The position numbers and the translations under genes were made by a program. A DNA stretch of 6,201 nt from Chloracidobacterium sp. UBA6041 (GTDB taxonomy: Bacteria; Acidobacteriota; Blastocatellia; Pyrinomonadales; Pyrinomonadaceae): contig DIYZ01000062.1 in assembly GCA_002427845.1 (NCBI GenBank), positions 1-6,201 of the forward strand. Direction: 5' to 3'. The notes beneath the pieces are model-generated. The model saw nothing but the letters and a program-made list of their open reading frames with translations, made no database searches and was not told the origin of the DNA. Shown one piece after another: positions 5,321-6,201 of the stretch. How positions within the stretch are numbered: the first letter of the stretch is position 1; every line of letters begins with the position of its first letter.

Positions 5321-5366
5321 CAGTGTAATTCCGACCGGCCAATTCCGGGGCTCGTCGGCAATTCCT
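5321..5366. repeat. AATTCC-rich short repeats, possible mobile-element end remnant
   Basis: AATTCC occurs at 5327, 5341 and 5360, with CCGACCGGCC, CCGGGGC and CGTCGGC between. Iterated GTAATTCCG/CCAATTCCGG units resemble the multiple short repeats at ends of some insertion sequences, but no transposase or matching partner end is in the window. Confidence 0.25.
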
Positions 5367-5373
5367 CAAGCTT

Positions 5374-5396
5374 AAAACCCTTTCCCGCGCGGTTTT
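5374..5396 (+). terminator. Weak terminator-like hairpin
   Basis: AAAACC (5374-5379) pairs with GGTTTT (5391-5396), with a CCGCGCGG palindrome in the 3' part and a short T-run. Nothing obvious is transcribed into it from the left on the plus strand, so its role is uncertain. Confidence 0.25.
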
Positions 5397-5411
5397 TCTC
5401 GCAGCAAGATG

Positions 5412-5464
5412 CGAAACTTTCCACATGATGACGAGTCGAGACTAACCAGTTGCCGAAACTTTCC
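5412..5464 (+). promoter_or_regulatory. Paired CGAAACTTTCC direct repeats upstream of the CBS promoter
   Basis: The 11-mer CGAAACTTTCC occurs exactly twice, at 5412-5422 and 5454-5464. The copies are 42 bp apart, which is four helical turns, so they face the same side of the DNA. The nearer one ends 14 bp before the GG of the -24 element at 5478. This is the expected pattern for a regulator binding cooperatively near the promoter. Confidence 0.5.
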
Positions 5465-5476
5465 GTGGTTTTGGTT

Positions 5477-5492
5477 CGGCATGTCTGTTGCT
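5477..5492 (+). promoter_or_regulatory. Sigma-54 (-24/-12) promoter for the CBS gene
   Basis: The plus strand reads C-GGCATG-TCTG-TTGC-T, GG at 5478-5479 and GC at 5490-5491, ten bases apart. The predicted start near 5503 leaves a leader of about 126 nt before the ATG at 5629, similar to the leaders of the other sigma-54-type genes here. Confidence 0.6.
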
Positions 5493-5628
5493 CCATGTCT
5501 GAGGCAAGTCATTGCGCTTGAGAACTACGAGGTGAGCCTCGAAGGTCGTTCGTGACCCGCCAAGAGAAAGAGTTCGGATGGGCCAATGAACCTGTTTGGA
5601 GGTGTGTCCAAAGATCAAGGGAGGACTT

Positions 5629-6123
5629 ATGAAAGTCAAAGAGATAATGACGAAGAACGCAAAAGCCTGCACGCCGATCAGCAATCTTGCCGAGGCCGCT
5701 GGTCTTATGTGGGAGAACGACTGCGGAATTCTGCCGGTCGTTGCTCACGGGGGCAGAGTAGTCGGCTTGATTACCGACCGCGATGTTTGTATGGCCGCGG
5801 CTCTGCAGCATCGTGACTTAGAGAATATCGCGGTTGCAGAGGTTACTTCCGGAAAAGTGGTCTCTTGCCATCCGGACGATGACGTTCGAACGGCGTTGAA
5901 GACGATGCAGGAAAACAAGGTCCGCCGCCTTCCAGTTGTTGCTGATGACGGAACGCTGGCGGGCATTTTGTCGATGAACGACATCGTGGTAAACGCGAAA
6001 GAGATCGCGGACAAGCAGGACGCTAATGTCTCTTATGCGGATGTGGTCCAGACATATAAAGCGATTTGCGCTCACGCCGCTGCGCATCAGCAAGCAACGC
6101 AACCCCGGGCGGCTGGCGTGTAA
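5629..6123 (+). CDS. CBS-pair (Bateman module) protein
   Basis: The start at 5629 is chosen because GGGAGG (5619-5624) sits just before it and the chain begins with the usual MKVKEIMTKNAKACTP of stand-alone CBS proteins; an ATG at 5596 has no comparable support. The product is 164 residues, cytoplasmic, with CBS1 at about 4-60 (ending GLITDRDVCMAA) and CBS2 at about 71-125 (VRRLPVVADDGTLAGILSMNDIV). The Asp residues in TDRD and SMND are at the positions that contact ribose in nucleotide-binding CBS pairs, so an adenine nucleotide or related ligand is likely. The last 40 residues form a helical Ala/His/Gln-rich tail without a known domain. No fused effector is present, so it probably acts on a partner protein. 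It is transcribed divergently from the response regulator. Confidence 0.92.
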   Translation: MKVKEIMTKNAKACTPISNLAEAAGLMWENDCGILPVVAHGGRVVGLITDRDVCMAAALQHRDLENIAVAEVTSGKVVSCHPDDDVRTALKTMQENKVRRLPVVADDGTLAGILSMNDIVVNAKEIADKQDANVSYADVVQTYKAICAHAAAHQQATQPRAAGV

Positions 6124-6201
6124 ACAGCAGAATCGGCGAGAGCCGTCAGTCTTGGACCAATTCGTTTGGCGAAGTAGCGCTGAAACTGCAATTACTGAAA
6201 C

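Larger units (their letters stand above)
4960..5628. other. 669-bp gene-free divergent intergenic region
   Basis: No convincing gene lies between the divergent response regulator and CBS genes. The open frames here lack ribosome binding sites and recognisable protein features. The region holds promoter-like sites at 5043-5058, 5288-5303 and 5477-5492, a direct repeat at 5412-5464, an AATTCC-rich patch at 5321-5366, a hairpin at 5374-5396 and a TGTC-N8-GACA dyad at about 5102-5117. A small RNA gene is possible but nothing identifies one. Confidence 0.6.

Noticed and set aside
5596..5628. CBS frame starting at 5596
   Set aside because: It adds 11 residues (MEVCPKIKGGL) not typical of the family and would contain the GGGAGG that serves the ATG at 5629.

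Overview
The window reads as bacterial chromosome of moderate GC content, with strong Shine-Dalgarno sites ahead of most genes. The gene set is a lipid-binding SYLF protein, a DUF1440 membrane protein, a DUF5670/lmo0937-like miniprotein, a PF10091 glucoamylase-like hydrolase, a cupin, a CBS-pair protein and a receiver-only response regulator. That mix is typical of environmental (soil or sediment) Gram-negative bacteria; Acidobacteriota is my best guess, at low confidence and from gene content only. There are no rRNA, tRNA, CRISPR or intact mobile-element signals.

Layout. At 1-94 (minus) lies the start of a secreted protein cut by the window edge. Then come a 432-bp divergent intergenic region, a cupin gene (527-895, plus) and a 48-residue membrane miniprotein (967-1113, plus), followed by the decayed 3' end of a zinc alcohol dehydrogenase gene (1131-1321). 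A run of minus-strand genes follows: glucoamylase-like hydrolase (1346-2668), DUF1440 protein (2750-3271), SYLF protein (3440-4162) and response regulator (4486-4959). A gene-free stretch (4960-5628) precedes a CBS-domain gene (5629-6123, plus).

The most interesting content is regulatory. Sigma-54 (RpoN) type -24/-12 promoters, GGCA(C/T)G-N4-TTGC, sit 70-130 bp upstream of the secreted protein, cupin, response regulator and CBS genes, always in the right orientation. The SYLF gene has a degenerate version. Behind the promoters of the secreted-protein and SYLF genes lies the same ~125-bp noncoding block in the same orientation. It has two nested inverted repeats whose arms have changed in a compensating way between copies. 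I infer a locally clustered sigma-54 regulon with a shared, undescribed enhancer (or structured) element. No sigma-54 activator or histidine kinase is encoded here.

Functionally the predicted products suggest envelope or stress protection (SYLF, DUF1440, DUF5670), small-ligand or energy sensing (CBS pair, cupin) and phosphorelay signalling (receiver protein). A stress-response or surface-growth role for the set is inference, not shown by the sequence.
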